The notes beneath the pieces are model-generated. The model was not told where the DNA came from. It saw only the letters and a list, made by a program, of their open reading frames with translations, and did no database searches. Below, in pieces: positions 51,201-64,000 of a DNA stretch of 64,000 bases. Source of the DNA: Strix aluco (lineage: Eukaryota > Chordata > Aves > Strigiformes > Strigidae); the NCBI RefSeq assembly GCF_031877795.1, contig NC_133946.1, positions 11,817,144 through 11,881,143 of the forward strand, given 5' to 3'. The translations under genes were made by a program, and so were the position numbers. Each line of letters opens with the position of its first letter. Position 1 is the first letter of the stretch.

Positions 51201-52576
51201 GACTGCTGCCTGCCCCCCTTTTCCCTCATGAGAGCCCTGTTGTCTTGTCTCTCCCTTTTTTACATGCTGGGTTTCCTGAAAGATCTCTAGGAATGCAGTT
51301 ATTTGGGATTTCTACTGCTCTTCTTACGTTCTGGTTGCAAAGAGGTGAATCCTTTCAAATCCTGTTAGAGGACAGACGGTGTGATTGGGAAAGCACTGTT
51401 TAGCCAGCCGTTGGGGAAAAAAAAAAAGCCATTTTCATTTCTTGCCATTTCCATTTCTTCCCATATAGTAGAAGAAGAGCCAGGGAATAATTCCTGCTTC
51501 AGAATAAATTACCAGCTTTGCTGAAATTGCAGTCTTGACACCTCCGGGGCTATAAAGGTGTGATAGAAAACCTGCCCTTCTTGGTGCTGGGAGGAATGAG
51601 GCTGCGGGTCAGCATCAGACATTAGGAATAATTTCAGCCTAGCGTCGAAGTTTTTGATGCAAGGAGTGTAATTACAGTGTGGACAGTGCATCGCTACCTG
51701 CGAAAGGCTCTTGTCTGCGCTCAGCATATGTGTGATTTGCATCAGTTGTCCTGCCTGAAACCACTAATGAGCTTAAGAACTCTTCTGTTTTCTTGGCGCT
51801 TAACAAAAATTAAATCCTTCCCTCCAAACAAAAATGTCGTGTGCTCAGCCTGATGCTTTCATGCCAGCACAATGGGTAATCGCTGACCTTGCCTGAGATG
51901 CCACCTCGAAGCTCATTACTGAGTAATTAGGTGCTCCTTAACCTTTCCACAAAGTTTGGGGGTTTTGGGAGCGGGGTGGGGGCTGTTTTTTTTGCACTGA
52001 TGGCATGACATATCCCAAGACGCGGCCTTGAATTTCAGGCACTGGGCTGTTCCAAACTCCATCTGTCCACTAAGTGAATGTCAATCCAATTTAAGCTTGC
52101 ATATGTTTCCAGGGAAACCATCGGAGGCGATGGTGAGAAGTGGACCATGGTGGGGCAGGGAAGCAAGTGCAACAGCAGCATTTTTACTTTTCAGTACTTA
52201 AACATGATTAAAACCTAGTTAGCTCTAATAACCCTATATAAGGTAGGGTTTAGAGTACTTGAAGGTCAGATAGTTTCTCTTGGAGGAGTCTGGGTTGTGT
52301 GTAAATGAATTGTAGTCAATTTAAAAATAAAAAAAAAAATGGGAAAGTGGCTTCAGATGCTGTCCCCAAGGTCTCATTCCAGCTCTTAGAGCTTTACACT
52401 TTCCCATATAGATTATGGTTTTGTGCAGTGCGGTCCTAATTTTCTTGTCTTTCTAGCAGGCCAAAGAACTCATGCGGCCGTATAAAAACCTGTCCAGCCC
52501 CTCAGCTGAACAAAGCAAGCTGTAAATGCTTTCTCCCTGTTATACCCAAAGGAGTCTTTATATGTATATTTAGACA

Positions 52577-52594
52577 CCCCCCCCCCCCCCCCCC
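52577..52594. repeat. C18 tract in A+T-rich surroundings
   Basis: Eighteen consecutive C residues, flanked by TATTTAGACA and AATACAAATGG. Its composition is out of keeping with the neighbourhood. Confidence 0.95.
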
Positions 52595-55500
52595 AATACA
52601 AATGGAAAGTGTTTAGGTAAATTAAAGATCAGCATCCTGGTCATGTTAAAAGAGCAACAAAGCATCTTGGTGCTGTGCGCTGGTGTATTTCTGCGCTGTT
52701 TTGGAGGGCAGCAGTAGTGGTATACCTTGCCTGAGAAGCAGGAAAGCAGATGAATATTTGGATATTTGCTTGTGATCACTCAGACCAGCCAAAGGTGCTG
52801 CCGTGCCCTGAGGGCTCATCTTTCACCCAAGGTGTGAGAATTTCCAGACGCTTACCAGCTCCAGCACGCTTAGCCTTTCAGAGATACGAAAGGAAACCCG
52901 TAAAGTTAGACTGAGCATAAGGCTGCATAGGTTTGGTGGTGTTTGTTTCTTTCTGCAGACCCTGTGGGCCGTGTTGACCACAGCAGAGAACCGACAAGAC
53001 TCGTGGCACGCTCCGTGTCCACGGGGCTCTGAGAAGCATCGCCCAGCTCTGCTAGTGCTCCCACGCTGTGTGGCAAAGTTGTAAGCGGGGTGGGAGGCAG
53101 TAGAGCGGTCTCGAGAGTCACAAGCAGAATTTGCACTGGATTTTTGTTTAGAGGAAATGAGGTGGGAGGTTTTTTTTCCCCCCATTTGGAGGATTCGTCT
53201 TTAATTGAGAGTTTAAATTCTGCAGAAGCCAGAATTGTAAGTCTGCCTGGCTTTCCAAAGAGAAGCATCTTTCTGCCTGTTAATACAGCCATTAAATAAA
53301 ATGTTTATCTTGGTTATTGAAATGAGTAGCAAGGTTCTCACTTTGGAGCTCTAAAACGAGATATTATCTGTCATTTTAGTTTAAAGAATGCTGCTAGAAA
53401 GCTTGGGCTTAAAATGTTTTACTGTGACAAATAGCTGAAGCAGGAGCTGAAATTCTGGTATCTGGGGGTATCCTGCGTGGGTATATTGTATCCTTGTGCA
53501 TTGTAGCTGCAATACGAGGCAGAAACTCCTCAGCTCAAAGCTCTTTGCAGCTGTTGTCCAGCATCAGACCCTCTTTGGGTCAAATCTCCAGAGATTTGGA
53601 CTGCCAGCAGCCAAACGGGCTCCGGGGAGGTGGGCACGTGGGCACGGTGCTTCCTGGGAGTCATGCTTGGGGCTGAGATGTCATGGTAGCACGGTGGTTC
53701 TGGCTGGCGGCGGGGGGGCTTTGCAGCACGTACGTCCTTATCAGCTGTTTACCTTCCACGTCTGGGCACAGCATGGGAAAGTAGAGCTTCCTGCAGCTTT
53801 CTTGTATCTTCCAGCAGCTCCTCGAAACTTTCTACCAGTTCTTCTGCTGTTGACTGGTAGCTGCGAGTGTCTCCCGCTGCCACTTTGGCTCTGCTTCAGC
53901 TGGCAGTCCTTGCAGCTGCAGGCGTCCCTCTCTGATTGGCTCTCTGGTCAGATTTACAATGGTCTAGCTTCAGATTTTGTCTACTTGTACCCCAGCCCGC
54001 TGGAGTCTGTAGCTCTAAACTGTGTGCGTCTTTTACCCTAGTGCTGTTGTGCCGGTGACTTGGGTGTATGAGGACATTTCTTTCTTCCCCATCCATCTGC
54101 CCCGTGTGTTCAACATCTCAATGTTCAATCAATGTTCTCAAATCCTGTAGCTGACAATCAAGGGATAATACAGATTTTTTTTTTTTCTCTACTGTCGGTG
54201 CTAGGAGTTCCTCAAAAGTTTTGCTCTTTTCTTCTCTGTTACGAATATATTCTCCTTGAAGCCAGAGTTGGAGGAAACACGAGGGTGTCTTCAAAATATT
54301 GGAGCACTCATTTGTGAAGAACAGCTTGCGTAGCACTTGTAGGAGTCTTGTCCCCAGTACTCACTGCACTTAGATGTTTTGAAGCTACAGCCTGACTTCA
54401 AGGGACCTTCCTGAAAATCCAGTTGGAGGTACCCATGACATTTCCATAAAATTAGGCTGAACTCTTTAAAAGCTTTGTGGTTCCCAAGAGGAAGTCGTAA
54501 TTTTGCTCCTTTGCCAGAGATCTGATGGTTTATCCTCTGGAGTTCACTGTGACTTCATGGTGACCCGCACTGATGTGAAAATGGAAGTCTTCAAAGACTT
54601 GTTGTTGTTGGGTTCCCCCTGAGATGAGGCTGTGCCTCTGCTTTGGGAGAAAATGTCTAAATGGGCTCCTCTTGTAGCCACAAGTTTGCATGGGGAATGT
54701 CCAGGTATGAATAAAGTCGGAGTAACTGTAGGTGAGATTTGCATTGAAGCTGGAAGTCATATAATGAAACTGTTTTGGTCTCAAAGCAAATCATAGCTTG
54801 TGGTGCTCGGGAGTTTTATCTGTGGCAGAAAACCCTGAACCACTGGTGGTTCTCTTGTAACACGTGGTATGGAGTTCCTGCAGCACTTGTTTAGGTTAAC
54901 TGACTTTTTTTTTTTAGAGCAGTCTTATGAGAAGTGCTGTTAGCCTGAAATTGAGGCACTAGATGGATGTGGAAATTGGGAAGAGACGCAATACTGAACA
55001 TGTGTGCTCTTAAAAATAAGTGGTGAAAATCGCAATCAAGCTTTAGAGCACCTTTGCCGCCTGCATGGCCCCCATCTCCCTGTGCCCGTGGCAGCAGTGG
55101 GTGTAAAGAAGGAACCTGGGGTGGTCGTAGTCAGCCCTGCTGTGGGGCAGGGGGTGAATTGTACCAAAACATTGCTGACAGATGTTCTTCTAACTGCTTT
55201 TAACCTCCACTTCTTTAGGCAATCTCATGCTCTTTCTAGCTCAGCAGGAAGGAGACGTGTAGGAAAAGGCTTCTGAGTCTCTCTCTTAAAGTGCAGTTTA
55301 AGTCTTCTCATTCCCTAGAGAATGCTGTATCATCATCTTCTTACATGTTATGAACTTTCTTCTCCACCCTTTTTTTTTTAATCAGATGACATAAGCCCCT
55401 ACACCCTCTCCTTGCTGGCCACCTCCACGTCCTTCGCCCTCGCTGCTCCCTTGCTCGTCCGGTCTTAGGCGCAGCACAGGACGCCACGGGCTGGCTGGAG

Positions 55501-55842
55501 CCTGCTCCCCTCTGGACTCCTTCCACACTGTGCTGCCGGGCAGCTGCTCCAGGACAGGGTTTATTTTTTTCCCAACAGTGGGATGTTGTTCACTCATCTA
55601 GCTTGTGCTCATCAGTAAACCTCAGCTGCTTTCTGGAGAGTGCCACCTTGCTGCCTCTTTTGCATTTGTGCCACTGACGATTCCTGTCTGTCTGACATAG
55701 AAGTGCGTTCATCCCTGTTGGTGGGCTCTTTAAATCTATTTTCTTTTAAACACTTTTCTGGTCCATCGAGATCGAATGTGAACCCATAGTTTGTCTTCTG
55801 ACTTGCTTGCTGTCTCTCCCAGTATTACCTGCAGGTGAATCT

Positions 55843-55888
55843 GTGACTTCCTAATAAAATACAGTGTGACTTGCTAATAAAATACTGT
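55843..55888. repeat. 23-bp tandem duplication, each copy with AATAAA
   Basis: Copies 55,843-55,865 and 55,866-55,888 share GTGACTTxCTAATAAAATAC and differ at two positions. Each includes an AATAAA hexamer (55,853 and 55,876) in the plus orientation. Confidence 0.93.
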
Positions 55889-58800
55889 GTAGTCTCAGGC
55901 CTGTCCCCAGGGAACCTGCTATGTCTGCTGTTGTGTTTTGTCACTGAATCGTCAGGTTTGGGGAAAGGCCAGGTTTGAATCTACCTTATGGTGGTTTTCT
56001 TCAGGCCACGTATCCCTCGTTGGTTCCCAGGGATGTCTCAGGGATCAGCCTGAGAATAACTGAGAAGCAAAACCCAGCGCTTTGCTCCTACAGCAGAGCA
56101 CTGGATGTATTAAGTGGCAGGAACCAGGCAGGTTCAGCAGATGATTCCCGAATATTTCTCCTTGTAGACAGCTGCCATTAGCACTGTCTGCTCACGTGTC
56201 ACTCTTGAGGCACACGTTCTGCATAGGATCATGTGGCAGAGGTGGGTCTGTGCTGCAGCCGAGGGAGCGTAACCTCCCAGGGCCCCCGTGGGACACGGGG
56301 CACCTTCCTCAGCCAAAACCCCTCGTCATTCAAGTCATTCAATCCGGAGCTCTTGGGATTGTCTGTAACTTATTCATCACTCTTAATTGTTCTGATTTTA
56401 AGTTTGATTTTCCTTCCAGCTGTGCAAGATGCGACAAAATCTTAGTACTTCGGTGTGATGTAGTTTAAATGGCTCACCTTATTGAAAACGTCTTATCACA
56501 CCCATTGCTTTGAATGCTAATTGTGTTTAATCACTCCCTTTCTGAATGGCCAAATAATGTCACGCATGTATAGGTAGATAAATGCAAGTTAATGAGTGGA
56601 TATAAAACAATCACTCCCAGCACAGGTCTGCAAATGCTGTCTGGTCTATTTAAAGGTGATATTTGTTGCCATGACTGATCAAACCTGGGGCGCAAGCAAA
56701 TGTGTGTATTTAAATATACCTCTAACGATATGGGTAAAGGATGAAAGAGCTGGGCCAGCTTCTAATGGGAGTTAAATGGGCTCTTGTGGAAGCAGTGTTC
56801 CAGTTATTGGGCTTCTAGTTGTTGGAAGTGGCTGAATTGCCTATGTTGGGCTTATGGCTTCTGTTATTTTAATACCACTTAACAGTTCTTGTGTAGAGAC
56901 ACACAACAACATCCAACTATCTTGCTTGAGAGTTTTTGCTCATCAGATCTCTGACAACATCATGCCAGTTGCTGGTCGCTAGAAATGCTCTTCTAGCTCT
57001 GCTGGGACCTTTGGCAAGTGGGTGTTGAGTCCCTCTACTTTCTTGGGCTTAAATTAGCAAAATTAAGTTTGTGCAGGGGACTGATTCCTCTGCCCGGGCT
57101 GGGAGTGGCGTGGCAGCTGTGGTGTTTGATGTGGTGGAATGGTCCACCTGCGGGACTTGGATCTCCTCAGCCCAACCCCTAAAAATTCTGGAAAGAGCCA
57201 GTGATGGGCACTTAAAACCCTGAAGTGCTAACTGCTTACTAATGAAAAGTGTAATCGCCAAGCAATTAACTTCAAGCACTTTGTGGCTGGTGGAGGTTCA
57301 GTCTGGTCTGATGGAGCCATTAATAACTTCAGGTTCCAGACTAAAATCTCATCCCTTTCCTGTATGAGTGTGAGTACCTTGGGCCTTCCCACACGCTCCA
57401 CGCTGACTCCCTGAGTCTGTAACCGTCTTCCACCTTTCTACCTGCTGCCTCACCACAGCATGTGTGCTAATTCCCTTAATGGATAATTAATAAACAGCCC
57501 TTTAAAAAACAAAAAAAACCAACCCTTGTCTGAATTCAGTCCTAGAGGTGAGTGTGTTAACACCACCTTAGGAATTAAGGAACTTGGTCTCCTTTGAGAA
57601 CTCCAGATGTTGCAGCACCATCCAGTTGTGCTAACTTTTTTTTGACTGCCCTAATACATTAAACCAGTTGAGCGGTGAAGTTTTAAGATGAACTTTTTCA
57701 CTTACCTTGTACTCGTTTGTTAATACTGTGCTCTTGCATTAAAAGAGGGAGGAAAGGTTTTACGGTTTAGTTAGGCTTGGCAGTTTTATCTTGGTCAGAA
57801 CTGTGCTGCTAGAAGATGAGTGAATATACACCTATAAGTGTGGTGTTGATTAATACTGTATTTTGTGAAGGAAAAAAAAATTGTGTGTGTATTTTAAAAT
57901 ATTTTTTAGAGGTGTTTTCAGGTGGGCTCGCTTCTTGAGGAAATGTATATGGACACCTGATAACTTCTAGGTACTGGGATGGTAATGGGTGTCCTATAAC
58001 CTTACTCTTCCCTGCTTAGAATTCCCAAGTTTCTAGACCTGCAGAAGTTCTGCCCAATTTGATGAGAATATTTTAAGCTTCAGCCACATCTGAACTCTTA
58101 TTCTGTAAGTTCAAACGCGGCAAAATCAGCTTCAAGTTTAAGCTCTGCTTAGTGTTCAGTGTGGTGCTGTGGTTTATAAGACATACAGGGAAGGAAAGTG
58201 TTTCGTTACGGGGGTTCCAGTGGGAATGCGAGAGTTTTGTAAAGTCTTTCTTTGATTTGAATTCTGGATTGGGATTGAAGCTTTCAAGTGGGAAACTGCT
58301 CAGCATAAATAATCTTCTGTCACCTGTGTCCTCAGCTGGGGAGGCATGTGGAGGATGCTGGTATTTCAAGTAATGGTAGGAAAGTGAGAATAGAGAAATA
58401 GAAAGTCTGTTTTCTTTTGAAATGGCTGTTGCACTTTGACTATAAAGAGGAATCAAAACCTATGATGGAGGAGATTTGAAATCGCAGAAAGGTGTTCTGC
58501 TTTATGGACAATTTTGTATAGACCAAGCTGAGGCTGAAGTAATGGGATAGTACTTTTAAAACTGCATAGAAACAATAGGTATTTCCAAATGAAAGATGAT
58601 ACTGTCTTAAGTACTTATTCTACAACTGAAAATACATTCAGATTACAGTTTTAGTCTGAAGAGGTAGTTCTAGTCAATGTATTTCAGCTGGGGATGAGTC
58701 AGAACACAGGAATCCTTGAAAATATTACATGAACTTGTTATTTAAGATAGCCTTTTTTTTCCTGCCTGGGTTTAAGGCAAAATTGTACAATTAAGGTAAA

Positions 58801-61800
58801 TTGTAAGTCGAGGTTATAAACATGCGTGTCTGTTAAATTTTAAAATACAGTCTCTCTTCTGCACTCCTCTTGCTGATGATCACTGATAGTCAGCTGCTGG
58901 AGCTGCATTGCCAAGGATTCAGACACAGAGGTGGGGCACTGCTTTGTCAGAGAGTTTTGAGGGATGCTCTGAGGTGAGGAAATAAGATGAAGATCATTTA
59001 AAGGGAAAAAAAAAATGTTCTTGAAGTTGCATTTTTGGGTCAGATTTTAGGATGGTTAATTAAACATTATATTGAAGGAATGCCTTGCCCTTCCCTGAAT
59101 TTCCTGCATTGTTTCTCCTCCCCTAAAGCAACTTTTGAGCTTGTTGAGTAGTAACATGTCTGTGGATCTCAAGGGTGCTGTGCTGACAGTTTCTAGTTGA
59201 AAGAGTTGAGAGTGAATGGAGACCTTTGTGGAGGGAGACGTACCGGAGAGAGGAGAAGGGAAGTCCAGGTCCAGAGAGAGGACGGCAGTGACAGCTTTGA
59301 AATGGAGAGGAGCTGGCAGGGATGCACCTGCCCTTGAAATTCCCAAAGGCAGCACAGTTTTGCAGATGCATGTGTAATACATGAAATTACGGCGCATCTT
59401 GAATTATTTAAGCTGAGCAGCTTGGAGGAAGTTCCTAAAGAGGTTGTGGAAGAGTGTGATTGTAATATACAGAAGAACTTTAATATTTACTATAGAAAAA
59501 TCTTGCACCTTGTTCTTCAAAATAAAGACTTGGAAATAATTTGTTATTCTGTTTTGTCCGTATAACCAGGAATGGTGCCAGAGCTATCTGAGCAAAGTGA
59601 CATATGATTGATATTTTACCAGACTCAGCCTTCTGCCGTGAAGGAATTTAGTTTGCATTTTGCATATATGGAAAATCAGATGCGCAGGGCTTAGGGTTTT
59701 TTTTTTTGAAACCTTGATTAACTTGATTGGCAAAGCTTGTGCTCCTTCTAAAAACATGACTGTCAAAGCTGTCCCGAAATATTTTTGACTCAGTTTTTCA
59801 GACTACTTATAGGCATCTTACAGGGCGTTGTTAGCGTAGCTGTCACGTAGGCAGCTTTATGTGGAACCTATTTAAAGTTCTAAGAGGCAATTCTTTGTAA
59901 ACGTGTGATATTCAGTATATCTAGTATTTTATGTGTAGTAGTAGTTGCTGCTAATCTTCTCTGGGGTATTTCAGAAGAGCTGCAAAATCCGTGTAAGCTT
60001 TAGCTTTCCTGTTTCTCAGGTGGTCAGTCTGTGCACATCCATCCTTTCCAGTGCTTCTCTTGCCTGATCTCTGTACTCTGCCTGTCTCTGTTAAAATGAG
60101 ACCTTAATGACTGAGTCACTGGGCAGTGATACAGCGAAGGCCAAGTGTCAAAGCGTCTCTTCAGCGTGAGCACCTTCGTTCAAAATTGTCAGCCTTAAGA
60201 CAAGTTAAGCCTGATTTTTCACCCCCACCTCCACGTACTCATCTCCTATGCTTGCAAATGCCAGGGATTTCCTTTGCCTTACCTGGGCTTTCACTGCAGC
60301 AGTGTGGAGAACCATGGATAACCAGGTCCAACATTTTTTTATTTTTTTTTCAGATTGGTTTTGAGAGGTGAGAAGCTGATGGTGGGCTTTGTGCTGCGGG
60401 AATAATTACAGTGTTTACATTGGCATAGAAGTGGTTTCTGTTTGGGGAGGGGGTTGGCTTTCTGTGTGTACGCTTGTTTGCTTGTGTCTTTAATGACATG
60501 ATCACATATTATTTTTCCCCAGAGCCCCTGAACTGCTCAGTGCACAGAGTTTAGAGAATAACATCTAAAGCTGGTGGCTACTGGCCCCAAATTTTGGAGT
60601 GGCCGTGGGTGTCCGCTGCTGCAGCTGAGAGGCTCTCTTGTAGGAAGAGCGAGTGATGAATGCAGGAGTAAAACGCTGTTCAGGAATTGCCATACCCTTA
60701 AGACAAGCTCAGTGTTTTGTTCTCCTCCTGGTGCATCCCTCTTTAACCTGCAGAAAGGCAAAAGAAACGTGTCCGCTCTGAATGAGGGAAGATGATCATT
60801 TTGTCCCTCTGTGAGCAAACTTGGGGGACACAACAAAATCCTCATCTCCGATTGCTTCTGAGTTTTCCTTCTTTTGTAGTGAGTTTGGAGTTTTGGGGAG
60901 GTGAGCGTGGCTTTGCTTGTGGATAAGCCCAGCTTTTGCATCTCTTCTCCAGAGAGCCGGTATGAAACCGTGGCTGTGCCCTTGCCTCTAGAGCTCTAAA
61001 TTCACCTGAACCGATTTTGCAGTGCTGCAAACAGCAGAAGCAGCAGAACTTTCTGCAGACACACACAAGGACACTGCTTTTTGTTTGGGTCACAAGCAGA
61101 AGGTGGGTGGCAACTACTGGGGGTGGGAAACCTTCAGTTCTTACAGACCATGGGAAGTGGTTTCTGCAAGTGTGGTCTTGGCTGTACAAATAGGTGTTTC
61201 AGTGAAGGCTTTGCATTCAGAAGCTTTGACTTTGTTTTAATGCAAATATGTAAACACACGGTGGCTGTGAAGCTTGATCTGGTTTGGGGGACTGATGTCT
61301 GAGTTGCTGAGGTCACATACTGTTTCCCACATTTATTTTTTACTATAGCATTTATTGAATATTCAGCCCAAGTGGCAGCCTTTCTGTGAAAATGTAACAC
61401 AGTGATACAGCTTCTTAGCATCAGTAATGGGGAAAGGAAAGCCGGTGCCTTTCTGAGAAGGAATGTGCTTTTTCCAGGTGTTGCATTAGTCCCCCAGACA
61501 ATGTACCGTGTCCTCAAATTTGAGGAAACATCTTCCCGCTCTCCCCCAATCTTGTACATCATTCTTTTCTGCTGGCATTGAAAGAGCTGGCTTTTCTCAA
61601 CTAGACGTGAGTTGAATTAAGCAGTTTACTCCCAAGTGAAAAAACTTACTCAGCAATTGAAGTTAGTTGTACAGTTCTTGATACAATCTCTCCTCCGAAA
61701 GCGTGTGTTTGCCTTTGCCAAAAGCTGTAAGCCTGAACCCAAACCCGGCTGTGGCTGTAGGGGTATCGGCACGGCACAGCTCCTGCCGCTCGTGCGGTGC

Positions 61801-62125
61801 GGGGAGCTGTGCCGAGGCGTTAGCAGTGGCAGGGCCTTCCCTGCCTGCGTGCTGGGCCTCTTTGGGCTTTCCAAATGGCTTTGGCCAGGGAATTTGGAAT
61901 TCCACTTTCTGTGTTTGAGGCTTTTAAAAGGGCCGCTTTCGCTGGGGCTGGTAAACTACTGCGGTGCTGGTCAGAAGCGCTGCCCGGAGAGAGGGAGATT
62001 GGAGTCCGGGATTCAGGGAGCACCTTCAGCCCAGGGCTCGGCGCCTGCTCCGGAGGCTGAGAAGGCTCCTGCTTGTTGGGCTCTCACATGCTGAGGTCGG
62101 GCTTCAGTGGTGCAGCAGGGATTTC

Positions 62126-62140
62126 TTTTTTTTTTTTTTT
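62126..62140. repeat. T15 tract
   Basis: Homopolymer. A second T14 run lies at 62,439-62,452. Confidence 0.93.
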
Positions 62141-64000
62141 CTTTTCTAATTCCTTGTGAACGCTGCTTGCTGGGTCTGTGGAGAGTGTGAGAACAGCCAG
62201 AGAAATTTAATTTTGGCTTCCCTGCAAAGCACTTCAGAGCACTGCCACTAGGCAAGATTTGAAACCAGATAATCAGGGCTAGGACAGGCCCTCCTGAGAA
62301 ATCAGCTGGGGAACTTCTCTGCCAGGGTGTTACCAGGTCTAGCTCATGTTTATGCAAGTGGTCAGCCCTGCAAGTAGGGACTGCACCCCAGCGTGTTTCA
62401 CTCTCAGCTTGCCATTGCTTTCAGACAGGTATAGCACCTTTTTTTTTTTTTTAAAGCATCGAGTTATAATTGCAGTTGTTTGAGCACTGTAATTTATCAC
62501 GGCCACGTGTGTTCCGCAACACTCCCAGCTATGTGGCTGGAGCACATAAGCTTTCACAACGACATTATAATTACTGGTGTTGGACCAGGGAGTGGAGCAG
62601 AGCCTAGTCCCATACAACTGCCAGAGATCCTCTCTCAACTGTGCGAGGTTGCCCCAGATCCCTCTTTCCAAGCCTTTTTGCAGCTCCAGAGGCCTGGGCT
62701 GTGTCCTCCGGTGCAGTATTCACGTGGTTTTCAGGAGGTGCTGGCGAATGGCTAGGGCTGTGTTGATGAGCGGGAGGAACAAGCCTTTTCTGCAGTTTAA
62801 TTAGCTCTGTATAAACAGTTTTCCCTAGAGCATGTGGATGATGGAGCTTTCGATGGGCCTCCGGAGAAAAATCGGGGTTGGACCCTGGGAAGACAAATTG
62901 CAGCCTGCAAGAATTACAGTTTTTTTCTAAATGTTGGAGATTGAAGCGATGCTTCTGCTGGTGGGACTTGCGCAGCGTTTAGGTGATTCAGCCTGGGATA
63001 CCTGACGCTTCTGTGATTTATCCGGATTTCTGAGAGCTCCTGGGAGGCTTCTTTCATGCAACACGTTCCTTATAGCACTGAGAATTATTCGACTGTAAAA
63101 GCAGCAGGGAGAAAGGAGCCAATCCTCCAGATACTTACAGTTATAGGGCTGTTGTCATAGCATAAGCTGTGCCAATTTAAATGGATATAACTTCTTGAAG
63201 TAGACTGGGGCTGAAAGTCGACAAAATGATGCTGTGCACAGAAAGGAAGATTCATGTTGTCGTAACTCTTTGTATATTACTGAAGTGCCAAATGGATTAG
63301 GAGCTTTAAAAGCTTTAAATTTCTGTGCTTTTGGCATCGTCTCCTTGGAACGAGTGCATCTCTGTAGTGAAGCTTTGGAAAGGAAATGGTGCTTGAACGG
63401 GTAGTCCCAGACTAGTTTCTTCTAATTTCACTTGCAATCAAGTGATAGAGAGGGAGAGACAGATGCTGCAGCTGCGTGATTACAGAAAATGCAGCTGTTA
63501 ACACACTTGCTTATTTTCCTACTAATGAGGCATCAACTCTCTTCTGATTTTGCTGTTTGGGTAGTGGTTTTATTCTAGCAGAAAATTGGACCAGTGTTGG
63601 TTTTTTTTAAAAATTTTTCTTTATTCTGATCTGGTTTGGGTTCAACAGCTGTCAAGATAATTTTTCAGAACTAGTCCAGTTTGAGGAAGGAGGCAGCAAT
63701 TCCAGCTAGCTTTAAAATGCTCTGTGGGCTCTGGATGCAGCTGGTTAGTCCAAGGTGCTTCACTGAGCTTGTTTCATTTCTGATAAGAATTGTACCTAAA
63801 TGTCTTCTCACTGTTAATCTGGTTCCTCAGCTGCAGGCTGTAAATGGGTGGTTCTGTCTTAAGTATCTTCACTTTCCGTTCTTCAGATTATCTTGTGATT
63901 TCTTGGAGACTTCTGGGCACAGTTGGTTTTTCTTCTTTGCTTTGCAAAGCAATGCAAAGGTGGAAGGAGGATGAAGAGCTCTGACACTCTCCCAGCTGAA

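Larger units (their letters stand above)
44448..64000 (+). other. Probable long first intron of the downstream gene
   Basis: Begins with GTGAGT and runs past the window end. I found no coding exon with recognisable protein: the start of the BAHD1 coding exon is not present in any frame. No young CR1 is seen. The sequence is mostly A+T-richer and unremarkable, apart from homopolymers (C17 at 45,228; C18 at 52,577; T-runs near 62.1 and 62.4 kb) and a 23-bp duplication at 55,843. If the downstream gene is not spliced from the donor at 44,448, this is intergenic DNA instead. Confidence 0.5.

Overview
The window is nuclear DNA of a bird. Three things point to this: long spliced introns, a CR1 retrotransposon tail with the avian-type terminal motif, and a conserved vertebrate gene whose exons read cleanly. 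I cannot name the species. I see no operons, plasmid or phage genes, CRISPR arrays or tRNA/rRNA genes.

Positions 1-16,000 hold the body of one protein-coding gene on the + strand: IVD, isovaleryl-CoA dehydrogenase, the mitochondrial flavoenzyme of leucine breakdown. Exons 2 to 12 are present (eleven exons, 1,128 coding bases including the stop). The mitochondrial leader exon lies before position 1. All exon phases join without a frameshift, and the catalytic glutamate and substrate-pocket residues are intact. Intron 2 uses a GC donor instead of GT. Intron 4 carries a CR1 element with a large internal deletion, and intron 7 carries a short CR1 3' tail.

Positions 16,000-43,250 are intergenic, with no gene I can support. 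Most of the larger open frames there are a by-product of G+C-rich sequence. The block holds heavily decayed repeats: three old CR1 pieces at 24,975-25,320, 27,395-27,650 and 29,575-29,905, and two MIR-like SINE remnants. It also holds two minisatellites, a long polypyrimidine tract, a G+C-rich island near 33.2-33.6 kb and a perfect 12-bp-stem hairpin at 40,433.

Positions 43,290-45,210 form a strong CpG island. It has three inverted CCAAT boxes, a GC box and a consensus GTGAGT splice donor at 44,448. It looks like the promoter and noncoding first exon of the next + strand gene. In human the next gene downstream of IVD in the same direction is BAHD1, so BAHD1 is the likely identity, but no BAHD1 coding exon is visible here. 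The rest of the window (44,448-64,000) would then be its first intron, with no recognisable coding exon or young repeat.

I found no novel multi-gene system. The observations most worth checking are the GC-AG intron, the internally deleted CR1, the cluster of fossil repeats, the triple NF-Y-type promoter and the orphan G+C-rich island with its minisatellite.
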